Notes under the pieces: model-generated
What the model was told of the DNA's origin: nothing
The model's input: the letters and a program-made list of their open reading frames with translations, nothing else
Database searches by the model: none
Part shown: in pieces, positions 1-10,683 of the stretch
How the letters are laid out: the number at the start of each line of letters is the position of its first letter
Position numbering within the stretch: position 1 is the first letter of the stretch
Translations under genes and position numbers: made by a program
DNA from: Ampelocalamus luodianensis
Taxonomy: Eukaryota; Streptophyta; Magnoliopsida; Poales; Poaceae
DNA length: 64,000 nucleotides
Reading direction: 5' to 3'
NCBI GenBank assembly: GCA_036346255.1
Contig: CM070617.1
Location: 26,959,080 to 27,023,079, forward strand

Positions 1-15
1 GCTTCTTCAATTCTT

Positions 16-363
16 CTAGCTCATTGGGAGGCATCCGTCGGCGCCTTCGAATCGGAGCGATGCAGGGCAGCAACTCGATGGCAAACTCGGATCTCGAACC
101 GGAGGCATCCTGGGCAAATCTTGGAAAGACATCCACAAAGTCGATACTATGGGAACATCTTGAATTTGCAAGGTGGCTTTGCTTCTAATGCACATAGACA
201 CGGGCCACTGGCCGTGGCGAAAACCCGACTTGCTCACCCGAGAAGCTGGTAAGATAGACAATCTTCTGGCACAATCGATTTGCCCCAAGTGTTGGGACAA
301 CCAATCCATGCCAAGAATCACATCCGACTCATTGGAGCGAATGAGATTTGCCAAAAATCCCAC
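16..363 (-). pseudogene. Ty3/gypsy retropepsin-region fragment
   Basis: The minus-strand reading frame contains DVILGMDWLSQH followed by IDCARR. This block lies just after the active site in the aspartic protease of plant Ty3/gypsy polyproteins, the enzyme that matures Gag-Pol. The catalytic D-S/T-G motif is not visible in the frame, and after about residue 35 the translation no longer resembles the family, so the piece is degenerate. It lies downstream, in transcription order, of the gag remnant at 980-1555 and of the primer site at 2034-2045, which is the order expected for LTR-PBS-gag-pro. The window edge cuts off the rest of pol. Confidence 0.7.
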
Positions 364-511
364 TCCTTCAACTATGATAGGAACATCCCGACATCAGAAT
401 CGGCTCTCATTTCCGACCCGAGAGCGGATGAGTAAAGGAACTTCAAAGGAACACAGTGAAGACCACTAGCAGCAGCAAATGATCTTGAAATAAAAGAATG
501 CGATGCTCGAA

Positions 512-805
512 TCAAATAATCTGCAACAGACGAGAATTAACAAGAAGTATACCAATCACAACATCCGCGCCTCCGAGCCTCCTCGGTGAAAGGTGGTTCA
601 CTCGACCGCTCGCACTCGGGTCTTCGAATAATCTTACGTCGCGGTGACCGCTCCTGCCGCGTCCTCCATTAGGGCGAGGGCTGCTGCAACACTCGAGGCG
701 AGCATTCGCATAATGGCCCTTGTTGTGGCGGCGAAAACAAGTCACCTCGGCCGCCGGATTGCGGAGGCGCTCTGTCTTTGGATCGCGGCGCACGTGGTGA
801 AACAC
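512..805 (-). pseudogene. Gag C-terminal zinc-knuckle remnant
   Basis: Between the gag core and the protease the minus strand encodes VTCFRRHNKGHYANARL. This resembles a retroviral-type CCHC zinc knuckle (C-x2-C-x4-H-x4-C), in which the first Cys and the Gly-His survive while the second and last Cys read as Arg. Nucleic-acid binding would be lost. The position between gag and pro is the one expected for a Ty3/gypsy element. The match is short, so the call rests partly on context. Confidence 0.5.
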
Positions 806-979
806 GACTGCGGTGGGCGAGGAGCCGTGCGAGATGGTCTCGGCGCCGGTGGAGCAAAAGAACGGGCCATCGTGCCGCCCACCGAGGACGAACGAGGTGG
901 TGTGAGTAGGCGATCGCCTCCCATTTGCGCTATGGGACTCGCCAGCGCCTTTGCCTTATGCTCGCAACAATGGCCTTAT

Positions 980-1555
980 CTACCAAGGCACGAAAGTCGA
1001 GAAGTCCACAATGGATAGCTTGTCCTGCGGCTCCTCGGACAAGCCATCCATAAATTTCTCTGCTAGCCTCATCGAGGCCACCTCCCGGAGCATAACGAGC
1101 GGATGATTGAACTCGTAAAGGTACTCCGTCACGCATTTGCGCCCTTGGTTGAGCGCGAGGAACTCCTTTTTCTTGACTTCATCAGGCCATCCGGGATGTG
1201 GGCCCGACGAAAAGCGACCGGAACTCCTCCCACGCGACCACATGGCTCGGGCTGCATGGCGAATAGTTCTCCCACCATGAGAGTGCCGCGCCCTCAAGGT
1301 GGTGGGGCGCGAAGAGTGCCTTGTCTGCGCTCGGCATCGAGCTATGTTGAGCTTCCGCTCAACCATGCGCGACCAATCATCCGCATCGAGAGGGTCCTCG
1401 AGCGGGAGAAAGTCGGCGGTGTGTGCGGAGGAACTCGCAAGTCCTCGCGAGTCCGGTGGCCGCCACCACGGCGGAGTGGAGGTATTCCTAGCAATAACCT
1501 CCAAGATGCGCGTCGGTCCATGCGGTTTCGCTCGATCGGCGAGAACCTCGACCAT
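980..1555 (-). pseudogene. Ty3/gypsy gag (retrotrans_gag) remnant
   Basis: The frame contains EDPLDADDWSRMVERKLN near residue 53 and then, after a garbled middle, VKKKEFLALNQGRKCVTEYL and EKFMDGLSEEPQDKLSIVDF. These are the hallmark blocks of the capsid domain of plant Ty3/gypsy Gag. The middle (about residues 75-115) shifts to other frames; a tryptophan-rich block expected there can be read only out of frame. The gene therefore carries frameshifts and is not functional. Plus-strand ORFs over the same bases are antisense shadows. Confidence 0.8.
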
Positions 1556-2033
1556 GGTTGGAGGAGGAAGCTCCTCATCATGACCACCTGGCTGGCTGCG
1601 CGCGTTCTCCGGCCATCTGTTTCACTAAGACAAGTTAACAATAGCCGGAAAACACGAAGTCAACATCCTCACGCAAATAACTTACTAACACACAAAACAA
1701 ACACAAGACTTTTAAGTTACAAAACCAATTGACAAAAATCGGACACTTAGCAAACTCACATATATCTTACCCTTATACCCCACAATTTTTTATTAGACTA
1801 ATTCTCTATGGTTTTCCCAAAGACTGATTCTACTGGTAGCAACTATCTTTTGAAAGGAAAGAGGAACACCAAGTTTTAAACTCAAATTAGAGTAAGATGA
1901 GAGTAGAATGCCAAGATAGGTAAGGAGTAAAATCGAGAATCTGCCTAGGTTTTCATAAACCCTTTTATACTTTGAAATTAAGCTTTTCAAAATATCCTAA
2001 AGACGACTATGCTTGGGTTGCTACAGGTCGAAT

Positions 2034-2045
2034 GGCTCGATACCA
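2034..2045 (-). other. Primer binding site (initiator Met-tRNA type)
   Basis: Read on the minus strand this is TGGTATCGAGCC. It matches the usual plant PBS complementary to the 3' end of initiator tRNA-Met (TGGTATCAGAGC) except for one missing A. It lies four bases inside the LTR edge at 2050, as expected for the start of minus-strand DNA synthesis. It fixes the element as minus-oriented. Confidence 0.75.
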
Positions 2046-2049
2046 ACTT

Positions 2050-3640
2050 TGTGAGGACCCAGTTTATTTGGCTTGTAATGCTTAACCAACCACCGGTCCT
2101 AGCATCACAAATCAAATAAACCGATCCTCGAGATATGTATACTTCCTGAAAGCAAAGATATCGCACCTCGTTACAAAATTAGACATCAACTCCATTCAAA
2201 ACATAGAGTCCAAACATTACACTACAAACGGAAGATAAACAAATAGTAACAATATTACGGACATAGGCGGATGTGCCACAAGATACACAAATAGACAAGA
2301 ACGACAATGAAGCAAAAGTGCCATAAGATGGCTATAAACAAAGCCAATCGGTGTGCCTTCAACCCACAAGGCATCCGACCGGACCGCCAAGACTAGTCGT
2401 CACACCACGCGGCGGCAAAGACACTCACGTAAGTGAGGCCCCGAGGCTCACCTTCTTCCTCTGCAACAAAAACATTAAGCAAAGCACACGAGTACAAAGA
2501 TTGTCTTTGTACCCGCAAGACCGACGTGTGAACTAACAGACTGCTCATATGCTACATGCAGCTTATTTGGTGGAGGTCATATGTTTCATTTGCATAAAGC
2601 CAATTTTCATTTGCAATAAGGTATCTGATTTTAAAGGCAAGTTTGCAATTCATTTTAAGATTGAAATAACAGATAAAGATAATAATAACAAAAGCGAAAG
2701 ATAAACAACCTAGAAGTGACTATCCCAATAGTCACCACAACAATAACACGAATCCTGCATTCGCACCACCCATCAAGTTTTAATTTAAATGTTGTAGTCT
2801 AACTCTTGAAAAGCTTACCCAAGCGTGTCCATCACCTAGGGCGAGGCTATTCGAATAGTTTTTAACCTGCGAGGGTGTACCACTGCACCCACACTTGATC
2901 GCCTTTAAGCCAAAGCACACTTAGAAGGTATCTTTGCACAGCTAAGTCCTACGAGACTTTTTCCAATATTATGTATTAACTACGAGCCGCTCGTATGGAT
3001 AGAAACCCATACGCTTACATGGTAAAGCCGAAAAGACAACTACCCACTCAGGATAAAGCTTTTGGACAACTACCATGCTCCCACCTCCATCCCTCCTGCG
3101 ACCTCTTGCAACCGAGCCAATACACGCCAAAGTACTAGGTCAAGAGAGGTCCCATATACTCTAGTGTGGTTAGCACGCGAAATGCTGGATAAAAATTCAC
3201 TCACAAGATGTTCGGTCCTTAATTGACCGGGCACCTTTCGATCACACCCAAAAGATCACACCAATCTTACCATTGTGCCGCGTCCAAATCATTTTTGTTT
3301 TCATTTTAGTTTTGCAATTAAACATAGCGAAATGTTTGAAACATAAAGTTATAGTAGATTTTGTGTGATCAAGGTTACCGACTAAAGTCGATAACCGCTT
3401 GATTCTACCGATAGCTAAGCATGTCTAAGCAAGTTGACCGGATCTACTAAGTGACAAGAGATCATCCAACCTCTAATCACAGCAAATAACCTAGGCTCAG
3501 GTAGTAGAGATCAATATTTTGTCTACAGGATATGCAGCTACGGATTTAACTAATCAATTTAACACAAATTAAGCGATGCATACATACAGCTGAAACAAAA
3601 TATTAGACATTTGACCACTATATTGATGTTTACATTGCAC
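2050..3640 (-). mobile_element. Truncated gypsy LTR
   Basis: The plus strand starts TGTGAGGACCCAGTTTATTT immediately next to the PBS and is collinear for about 1.6 kb with 24444-26040, the corresponding end of the complete solo LTR at 24444-29604. Shared blocks include the stretches around 2340-2400 (with 24735-24800), 2821-2900 (with 25190-25270) and 3360-3420 (with 25740-25800). Similarity stops near 3640, so this LTR has lost its distal two thirds. No target duplication can be defined. Confidence 0.75.
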
Positions 3641-5270
3641 TCTGCAATGTGAGACGATTTGAATGAATGATGCTGATAATAGTCATTAGTATTCTTACTT
3701 CATTTCTTGGCTGAAAATCACCAAGATCTTTCTGTGTATTGTTAGCTGTAGTTGATGAGCCAGGTTTCCATAACATTCTAGGAACAAGGCTATGTTTTGT
3801 CCCAGAAATACTGGATAGATCACAAATAGATGAGATTGTAACCGTAACTACTCAAGACGCTATTAGGTCCTTAAGCCCCACTTTGCTTGGGTTGCCGGAG
3901 AAAAAAACATTCGTATTAGTTTTGAAGGTGGAAAGAAACCTGCCTTCCTTATCCCCTATAGGGGCTTCAGCTTTTCCCCGTATGTGGACGACAATTTTGG
4001 ATGTGGATGTGGGAAATATGAGTTGTTTTATCAACTTTGTCGATTTTGCTTGCTAGCTTAGTATTTTCTGCATGCTAGCCTTTGACCTCACATGCTCTAA
4101 TTTTGGGCTTTATGTGTACCGAGTCAAATGATTATATGCCGTAGGGTTTAGTTTCAACAAATACATGACCTGAAGAAGACACAAATAGCTCCTCTTCCTC
4201 TATATAATGTGCACATCGATTTTCCTAGTATATTTCTTGTGAGTTGTGACCAGTTTTTGTAAATTACTTACGAGACAGTTCATCTTTAAAGCAGTAATAC
4301 TGCTTATATGGTAGTTATCTTGAAATGTTAGCACTCTACAATGATTTGAGTTGGTTTATATCGGTGTTTTTCATAAACTTTTGATGGCCTCCATGAACTT
4401 CGCTCTTTTGTATCTTTGAGTCCTCGAGAATACCAGAACTAAACTTTTAAAGTTGTGGTCTTATGCTGGCCAAATGTACATGTTTGGATTTTGATGCAAT
4501 TTGCCTCAAAGTCTACTTATGTATTTTTCAACTATTTCAAATTTTGGAAATGAACCCTGAGGATGAAGCTGAAGAGGATGGTAATAACATTGATCCAGAC
4601 TCACAAAGGATAGGGAAATGTGTTCTTCTAAAGACATCTTCAGGACAAGTAAATAAACTTGTTCAACCTTTCTGTGCCACTAGGCCTTTAGTCATATGCA
4701 TGAACCTTTTCCATGAATTGGCAAACAAGCAGTGGAGTATTTTTTTTTTTGAATTTTGTAAACTCTTTATCTCTTCATAAACACCGGCAATTTGGATTTC
4801 ACTTGAAGTTGGTATGTTTTTTTTTTGCGCCAATTTGGATTTCACTTGAAGTTGTTGTTGTTGTTTTTTTGCGTTAAGCTCTCCTGAGAATTGATACCAT
4901 CAATCACATATAGCAGCACCGTTGAAGTTGAACTATATATTATAGTTGTGTACAACATTAATATTCCTGCTCTACATACAACATTTTTCCTCTTAATTAA
5001 TTTTCTTTGTATCCATATCTACTCGAGTGTGTGGGGTTATGGACTATTTGAGTTTATCCCCTAACATGGTTTATCTCCCCATACCATTTGATGAACTACA
5101 TTAGTTGGGTGATCTTGTGCGCTGTGCTTAAGTCTATCGGCTCTATCTCCGTAGGCTCTATCTGCAGAATTTTCTTTTTCCTGGACACAATCACTTGCTT
5201 CGTAGTGGAGTACAAGTGCTACCGATATGAAGTAGTGGTTAGAAATAATGAATTGGAATTTAGTTGCCGC
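3641..5270. other. Unassigned region with short coding-like stretches
   Basis: No family is recognised. An open frame at 3739-4056 (+) contains GFHNILGTRLCFVPEILDRS and SLSPTLLGLPEKKTFVLVLK. Another at 4463-4780 (+) contains an acidic stretch, MNPEDEAEEDGNNIDPDS, followed by RIGKCVLLKTSSGQVNKLVQ. Both look more protein-like than the surrounding AT-rich DNA and could be exons of a captured or decayed gene. The second frame reads into a poly-T tract and loses character. No splice structure joins them convincingly. Confidence 0.3.
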
Positions 5271-5273
5271 TAA

Positions 5274-5568
5274 GAGCATGTACAATTGTATAGACGATTG
5301 CTGTCTGTAATACTCTCCATATCATCTATAGACAAAATTAAAGACAACTCATACAATGGGTTGTCTTTAAGTTATGTATATATGACCCCCACAAACTGTA
5401 CAGACAACATAGATACAACAACGAAACACCCGTCTATAAGGACCTTATAGACTGTCTGTTGCATGCCAGACAGCTTTATTCTCTCTCCTTGTTCTCTCTC
5501 ATCCACTTCATTAAAAATCTTACGTGGAAAAATTATAGACTGTTGATGTCACCCCACTGTACATGCCC
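5274..5568. mobile_element. Tourist-like MITE (PIF/Harbinger type)
   Basis: A 295-bp non-coding element starts GAGCATGTACAATTGTATAG and ends CACTGTACATGCCC, an imperfect terminal inverted repeat. It is flanked on both sides by TAA (5271-5273 and 5569-5571), the 3-bp target duplication typical of Harbinger transposition. Internally it repeats short blocks such as AGACTGT and AGACAAC in both orientations. Confidence 0.75.
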
Positions 5569-5793
5569 TAATAGCGCTCATCAGGCTGCTATAACGGTCG
5601 CTACCGAGCCATTTTAGCGGCTCGCTATTGCCGCATCATTCCCGTGCAAAGTGAAATCCCAAATTAGTAACGGTCACCGCACTCCATACTCATCCATGGC
5701 TAATGGTCCTCCTTGTCCACCATAGTCGTCGCACGGCTGCACATCATGTTCCTTATCTGCTGCTCGCTTGCTCGCAGCTTGACCAATCGACAG

Positions 5794-7055
5794 CTGCCGC
5801 CGGTGAGCAACTAAAACTGAGAGCCACGCTTGCTAGTTGTGTCCAGTCCGTGTTTCCTAACGTTTGAAGTCTGAACTGAGGCTGAGATTGAGTCTGAACT
5901 CGTGGTGTCCTGTTGATGCTTGATTGCTCGAATATTTATCTTATGCAAGATCTAATTTCGGCTAATTCATCATGCATGTACTACTTATGCCTCTAAGTTC
6001 TAATTAACTTTGCTATCTTGGATGTTGTAGTTGCTTTTTATCGTGTAGAAAGTCATGATTTATACATGATTAACTAAAGAATTGTGAGTGTTTTCAAATT
6101 CCGCTATATCGCCCGCTATCTACTATGCCAACACGAATCCACTAGGACCGCGCTATCAGCCATTTAGTACTTTGCCTGCGGCTGCACCGCTACCGCTCTG
6201 ACAAGCCAGTACTGTGCACGTCATGAAATCCTACACTTTTTACCTATAGATCATGTACCATGTATTGCTCACTCATGAAAGTTATGATAGTGGCTAGGTT
6301 TCTATTTTAGGATTTGCTATTTCTAAGGCGTATGAATTTTTTTAAAAGTTTAAGTTAATTTCTGTGAACATTGGATTTGTGTAGAGGTTAATGTGTCATG
6401 TGATTGAATGTTGATGCAATGGATAAAAAATATGACTTATGATTAAAAAAATTCAATCACCTCACGAATAGACATTCCCTTATATTTTATAACATTTTGG
6501 AGAGAACAATCGGAGAAACAACAAGTCATCAGCAAACGTTAATAACCTTCCATTCCACACTTTTTGGCCGAAAATAACACGAGAAAACCAAAAGAGAAAA
6601 ACTACAAGGCACACGGACCTAAAGGCCCACCTGGCTTCCCCATACGGCCAATTCTACAAGGCATAGTTCTACAAGGCATGTCGCGGTAGAAGTTTATAAT
6701 TGCCACGTCATAGCTTATTCATAGATTGTCTTGCTCGATATACTCGTGCTGCCCAGTTCATTATCGTGTACACGATGTAACTGCACTATTTGACCTGCCA
6801 CTTGTGAATGCATATAGTGGTGGCTAGTAACACTTGACTTGCCACTTGTCATTGCATCTAGGGGTGGCTAACACTTGACTTGCCACTTGTCATTGCATCT
6901 AGGTGGCTAACATGACATCTCACTTGACTTGCCACTTGTGAACGCATCTGGTGGTGGCTAGTAACACCTGATATGCCACTTGTCAATGTATCTAGGGGTG
7001 GCTAACACTTGACTTGCCACTTGTCATTGCATCTATGTGGCTAACATGTCATTTC
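5794..7055. repeat. Segmental duplication, copy 1
   Basis: Starting at GCTGCCGCCGGTGAGCAAC, this stretch is collinear with 9109-10178 through many landmarks, for example the block GAGAGCCACGCT and the block beginning GCATGTACTACTTATGCC. Small indels separate the copies. It ends in the minisatellite at 6785-7055. No gene is seen in it. The duplicated pair brackets peptide copy A, and copy B follows the second copy directly. Confidence 0.8.
6785..7055 (+). repeat. Minisatellite, units of about 40-55 bp
   Basis: About six variable units share the core GACTTGCCACTTGTCATTGC followed by ATCTAGGGGTGGCTAACAC. Units differ by the insert TAGTAACAC or ACATGACATCTCA. A shorter run of about three units occurs at the matching place in the second duplicate (10055-10175), so unit number changed after the duplication. 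Confidence 0.8.
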
Positions 7056-7064
7056 ATTATCTTG

Positions 7065-7859
7065 CTTTTGTAAATTTTTTAGAATTTTATCTGTTAAGCA
7101 TTTTTCTGCAAAATTCCTTTAAGGCTATTATTTGTATACAAATAAAATAATCGATTTGAGAAAAATTTCAAAAACACGCTCAAAATACTTTCCACATTAA
7201 TTTTTAGTATAATTATCCCAAGTTTGCCATTTTTGGATGTTGCAAATCAAGTGATCAGATCAGACAAAACAAAAAATGGTAGATAGTAAGAGTAGTAGTA
7301 GTACAATTAGCACTACTCAAAGCATGAAGTAGAGTAAATCGTACTCCGACTTCACGACAACATTCCGATATGTTTTTTTTATCTTCTTTACAGAGGTGAA
7401 AAAAAAGAAGTAAATATTATCACATGATAGTGCTATTTTAGCAAAAAAAAACTCTCCATACCCCTATGGCCCGTGATAATATTTACTTCTTTTTTTTACC
7501 TCCGTAAATAAGATAAAAACTGTATTGGAATGTTGCCGTAAAGTTAGCATACAATTTCCTCTACGTCTCGGACGACTTCGGGTACCAATACTATTTTTCT
7601 TCGTGCTCCGAGTAGTATTAATCGTACTACTACTTTTACTATCTATGATTTTTGGTTTGTCTGATCTGATCACTCGATTTGTAACATCCAAAAAGTGTAA
7701 ACTTGAGATAATTATACTGAGAATAAATATAAAAAGTATTTTGAGCATGTTTTTAAAATTATTCTCAAATCGATTATTTTATTTGCATACAAACAGTAGC
7801 CTTAAATGAATTTTCTAGAAACATGCAGAAAAGGTAAAATTCTAGAAAATTTACACAAG
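7065..7859. mobile_element. Fold-back (long inverted repeat) element
   Basis: Two arms of about 350 bp are inverted copies. The left arm begins CTTTTGTAAATTTTTTAG and the right arm ends CTAGAAAATTTACACAAG. Matching inner blocks include the ATCGATT region (7150 and 7772) and the GTGATCAGATCAGAC / GTCTGATCTGATCACTC pair (7250 and 7659). The arms meet near 7440-7480. The element sits between duplicate 1 and peptide copy A. The two ORFs inside are mirror images and are not genes. A clear target duplication was not found. Confidence 0.75.
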
Positions 7860-8261
7860 TAATTACACTATTTCAGGAGCCTTCACAAAAAGTTTAATAA
7901 TTTTGGAGCTCATTTGCTATATTTATCAATTCCTACAACTCTCAGCCTTTTCTGGGGGAATTCACCCATTGGGGCCGGACGAGGTATTTTCGGTCCTCTG
8001 GGCCACAGTAATACCCCAGACGCACCACGTGATGCCACGAGGGGAAAACTGTGTCCCTGGGACACGGAAGAGTGTATTTCCTGCCTCAGGGGGCGCGTTA
8101 GAGGTGAATCCGGTTCTTTTGGGTGCAGTATTTGACGCATGGCGGAACGGGGCAAGTCCGGCCTCCGGGCATGATGAAGGATGTCATTTTTGCAAATACG
8201 ACAAAGAGAGGGCTAGTTTTGTTACGGACTCTGTGGAGGTGCTACAAGCGCTAAACACCAG
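7860..8261. other. Upstream region of peptide copy A
   Basis: About 400 bp lie between the fold-back element and the TATA box of copy A. A 137-codon frame spans it and runs into the 5' leader of copy A; its translation has no recognised domain, and the corresponding region of copy D lacks it. I treat it as non-coding. From about 8233 the sequence is nearly the same as the copy D upstream region (30590 onward). Confidence 0.4.
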
Positions 8262-8269
8262 TATATATA
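8262..8269 (+). promoter_or_regulatory. TATA box of peptide copy A
   Basis: TATATATA lies 96 bp upstream of the ATG and is followed by a leader shared almost base for base with copy D (30610-30709). Conservation of the TATA region and leader between two loci 22 kb apart supports a real core promoter. Confidence 0.6.
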
Positions 8270-8357
8270 GCGATCTCGTAGGAGTTGTTACCAAAGAAAA
8301 GGACCCGTGTGAGTAGTAGGGCACTGTTCTCTCGCTCTCTTTCAGCCGATCGAGGTG

Positions 8358-8543
8358 ATGGCGACCGATAACCTCTGCTCCTTTCTAGTTTTCATCCTGG
8401 TGCAGCTCTGCCTGCTCGTGATGATGGCAGCGTCGGCGTTGGTGCAGGGTAGGCCTGTGGCCCGGGAGTCGACGCCTGCGTGCTGCTTCAACCACCCCGA
8501 ATGCTGCCAGGCCGCTGGCGCCGCGGCCGCCGCCAAGCCCTGA
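8358..8543 (+). CDS. Small secreted double-CC peptide, copy A (61 aa)
   Basis: An intact 61-residue frame. Residues 1-6 are polar, residues 9-25 form a hydrophobic signal-type core (FLVFILVQLCLLVMMAA), and VQGRPV at 29-34 probably spans the signal peptidase site. The mature tail holds CC at 42-43 and CC at 49-50 around FNHPE, then an Ala run ending Lys-Pro. The ATG at 8358 is chosen because it aligns with the other copies; an in-frame GTG just before it is ignored. A poly(A) signal AATAAA lies at 8753-8758. The closest relative is copy D. The family is not recognised; a secreted signalling or defence peptide is a guess from architecture only. Confidence 0.65.
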   Translation: MATDNLCSFLVFILVQLCLLVMMAASALVQGRPVARESTPACCFNHPECCQAAGAAAAAKP

Positions 8544-8761
8544 CCCGTGGTTCCCGTCTCCTCCCAGCGATCCAGTATACATCAGTAGCGCGCGTGACAG
8601 AGCAAGCAAGCGTGCGTGCACCCATGTTGTCCTTCGTGGCTCTTGCTGCATGTACATGCTTCGATTCGATGTGGTCCTGCTGCTTCAATTCTTGTCTTTC
8701 TGTTTTCAGAACTTGTTCTGCTATTGTACTGGCTACTTATTGGCTATTAGCTAATAAAATG

Positions 8762-9108
8762 GGAGGAGCTTTCTGTCTGCTTTGAGTTGTGTCGCCAATA
8801 GATTCAGGATATGTACTCATGTTCATAGCCACAACATGACAATTTGTTTGTTATTTAGTTTTTGGTCTGCTTTTTGTAAGTCGATTTGTTCGTTTGTAAT
8901 AATTTATGGTTGTATACATCGTATGATACAGAGATTGGAAGACTTGCTCTTCCATTATCTAAAAAAATGTACTCGTGTTCATACTACTTTGGAACAAGAT
9001 GTCCATACTACTTTGCAGTTCGTTTTCTTCTTAAAAAGAAAGGGATCCTGTGAATATGCTGTGGATTCTCTGCCTTGCTGTTTCGCATGACGCTTGCAGG
9101 TGAATATG
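8762..9108. other. 3' flank of peptide copy A
   Basis: This region after the poly(A) signal is collinear with the copy D flank (31092-31300), including the blocks GATTCAGGATATGTACT and AAAGAAAGGGATCCTGTGAA. Copy A carries an extra stretch (about 8820-8970) that copy D lacks. The 102-codon frame across it has no recognisable features. No separate gene is seen. Confidence 0.5.
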
Positions 9109-10178
9109 CTGCCGGTGGGCAACTAAAACTGAGAGCCACGCTAGCAAGTTGTGTCCAGTCCGCGTTTCCTAACGTTTGATATCTGAACTGAGGTTGAGAT
9201 TGAGTCTGAACTCGTGGTGTCCAGTTGTTGCTTGATTGCTCGAATATTTATCTTATGCAAGATCTAATTTCAGCTGATTCATCATGCATGTGCTACTTAT
9301 GCCTCTAAGTTCTAATTAACTTTGCTATCTTGGATGTTGTAGTTGTTTTTTGTCGTGTAGAAAATCATGATTTATACATGATTAACTAAAGAATTGTGTG
9401 TGTTTTCAAATTCTGCTATATCGCCCGCTATCTAGTATGCCAACACCAATCCGCTAGGATCATGCTATCGGCTATTTAGTACCTTGCCTGCAGCTGCACC
9501 GCTACCGCTGTGCACGTCACGAAATCCTGGACCTTTTACCTATAGATCATGTACCATGTATTGCTCACTCATGAAGCCATGATAGTGGCTAGGTTTCTAT
9601 TTTAGGATTTGCTATTTCTAAGTCATCTGAATTTTTTAAAAGTTTAAGTTAATTTTTGTGATTATTGGATTTGTGTAGAGGATAATTGAATGTTGAACCA
9701 ATGGATAAAAAATGTGGCTTATGGTTAAAAAGTGGTAAGACAATCTCTTCTATTTTATAACATTTAGGAGAGGACAATCGGAGAAACAACAAGTAATCAA
9801 CAAGCATTAATAACCTTCCATTCCACACTTTTTGGCCTAAAAAAAATTAGAACACGAGAAAACCAAAAGAGAAAAACCACAAGGCACACAGGCCTAAAGC
9901 CCCACCTGGCTTCCCCATACGGCCCAGATCTACAAGACATGTCGCGGTAGAAGTTTATAATTGCTACATCTTAGCTTATTCATAGATTGTCTTGCTTGAT
10001 ATACTCGCACTGCCTTGTTCATTATCTTGTACATGATGTAACTGCACTATTTAACCTGCCACTTGTGAATGCATCTGGTGGTGGCTAGTAACACCTGACA
10101 TGCCACTTGTCAATGTATCTAGGGGAGGCTAACACTTGACTTGCCACTTGTCATTGCATCTAGTTGGCTAACTTAGCA
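9109..10178. repeat. Segmental duplication, copy 2
   Basis: Collinear with 5794-7055 but shorter in the minisatellite. Its junction lies inside the 3' flank of copy A: the bases before 9109 (GAATATGCTGC) also occur after copy D at about 31285. The duplication therefore places DNA of 5.8-7.1 kb between peptide copies A and B. Confidence 0.8.
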
Positions 10179-10270
10179 TCTCGCATGCTACAGCATACAA
10201 GTGGCGGGTTGTAGCTCGTTCGGAAGAGAAGTGCCCGCAGATAAACGTGAGATTGCCATGCATACATCTG

Positions 10271-10276
10271 TATATA
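10271..10276 (+). promoter_or_regulatory. TATA box of peptide copy B
   Basis: TATATA, 87 bp upstream of the copy B ATG. The flanks GATAAACGTGAGATTGCC upstream and CACATATTCTCGCCCCTC downstream also flank the TATA box in copies C and E to J, which groups copy B with the array rather than with copies A and D. Confidence 0.6.
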
Positions 10277-10357
10277 GGAGGACTTGCTACCACAAGAGGA
10301 GGGTGTAGGTGGAAGAGCTAGAGTTGCACATATTCTCGCCCCTCTGCCGAGATCGAG

Positions 10358-10543
10358 ATGACGTCGACTGATAACCTCCGCGCCTTCCTAGTTTTCCTCG
10401 TCGTGCAGGTGTGCCTGCTCGCGATGATGGCAGCGCCGTGGACAGTGCAAGGCAGGCCTGTGAGTGCGTTTCCGCCGCCTGGATGCTGCCCTCGCTACCC
10501 CGAATGCTGCGTGGCCGATGGCACCGTGGCCGCCGGGCCCTGA
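10358..10543 (+). CDS. Small secreted double-CC peptide, copy B (61 aa)
   Basis: An intact 61-residue frame. A hydrophobic segment (about residues 10-26) is followed by VQGRPV at 30-35, CC at 43-44 and CC at 50-51 around PRYPE, and a short tail ending Gly-Pro rather than Lys-Pro. The ATG at 10358 starts MTSTDNL, matching copy C. AATAAA is at 10678-10683. The promoter and leader match the array family while the residues stay intact, so this is probably a functional member. No family name is recognised; length and double vicinal cysteines are the only classification available. Confidence 0.65.
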   Translation: MTSTDNLRAFLVFLVVQVCLLAMMAAPWTVQGRPVSAFPPPGCCPRYPECCVADGTVAAGP

Positions 10544-10683
10544 GCCCCTGACCCATGTGCATGGTCTTGGAGCGCCGCGTGCCTGCGGCTTACGTCGATC
10601 TCCTCCCGGTGATCCAGTATCAGGAACGCGACATGTCATTAGTTATGTTTAGCGTATTGTACTCAAGTACTTAAAAGAATAAA

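Noticed and set aside
644..1732. Plus-strand ORFs over the gag region
   Set aside because: They are antisense to recognisable minus-strand gag blocks and have no domain of their own.
7903..8316. 137-codon ORF ending just before peptide copy A
   Set aside because: It overlaps the TATA box and leader conserved with copy D, is not present at copy D, and has no recognisable motif.
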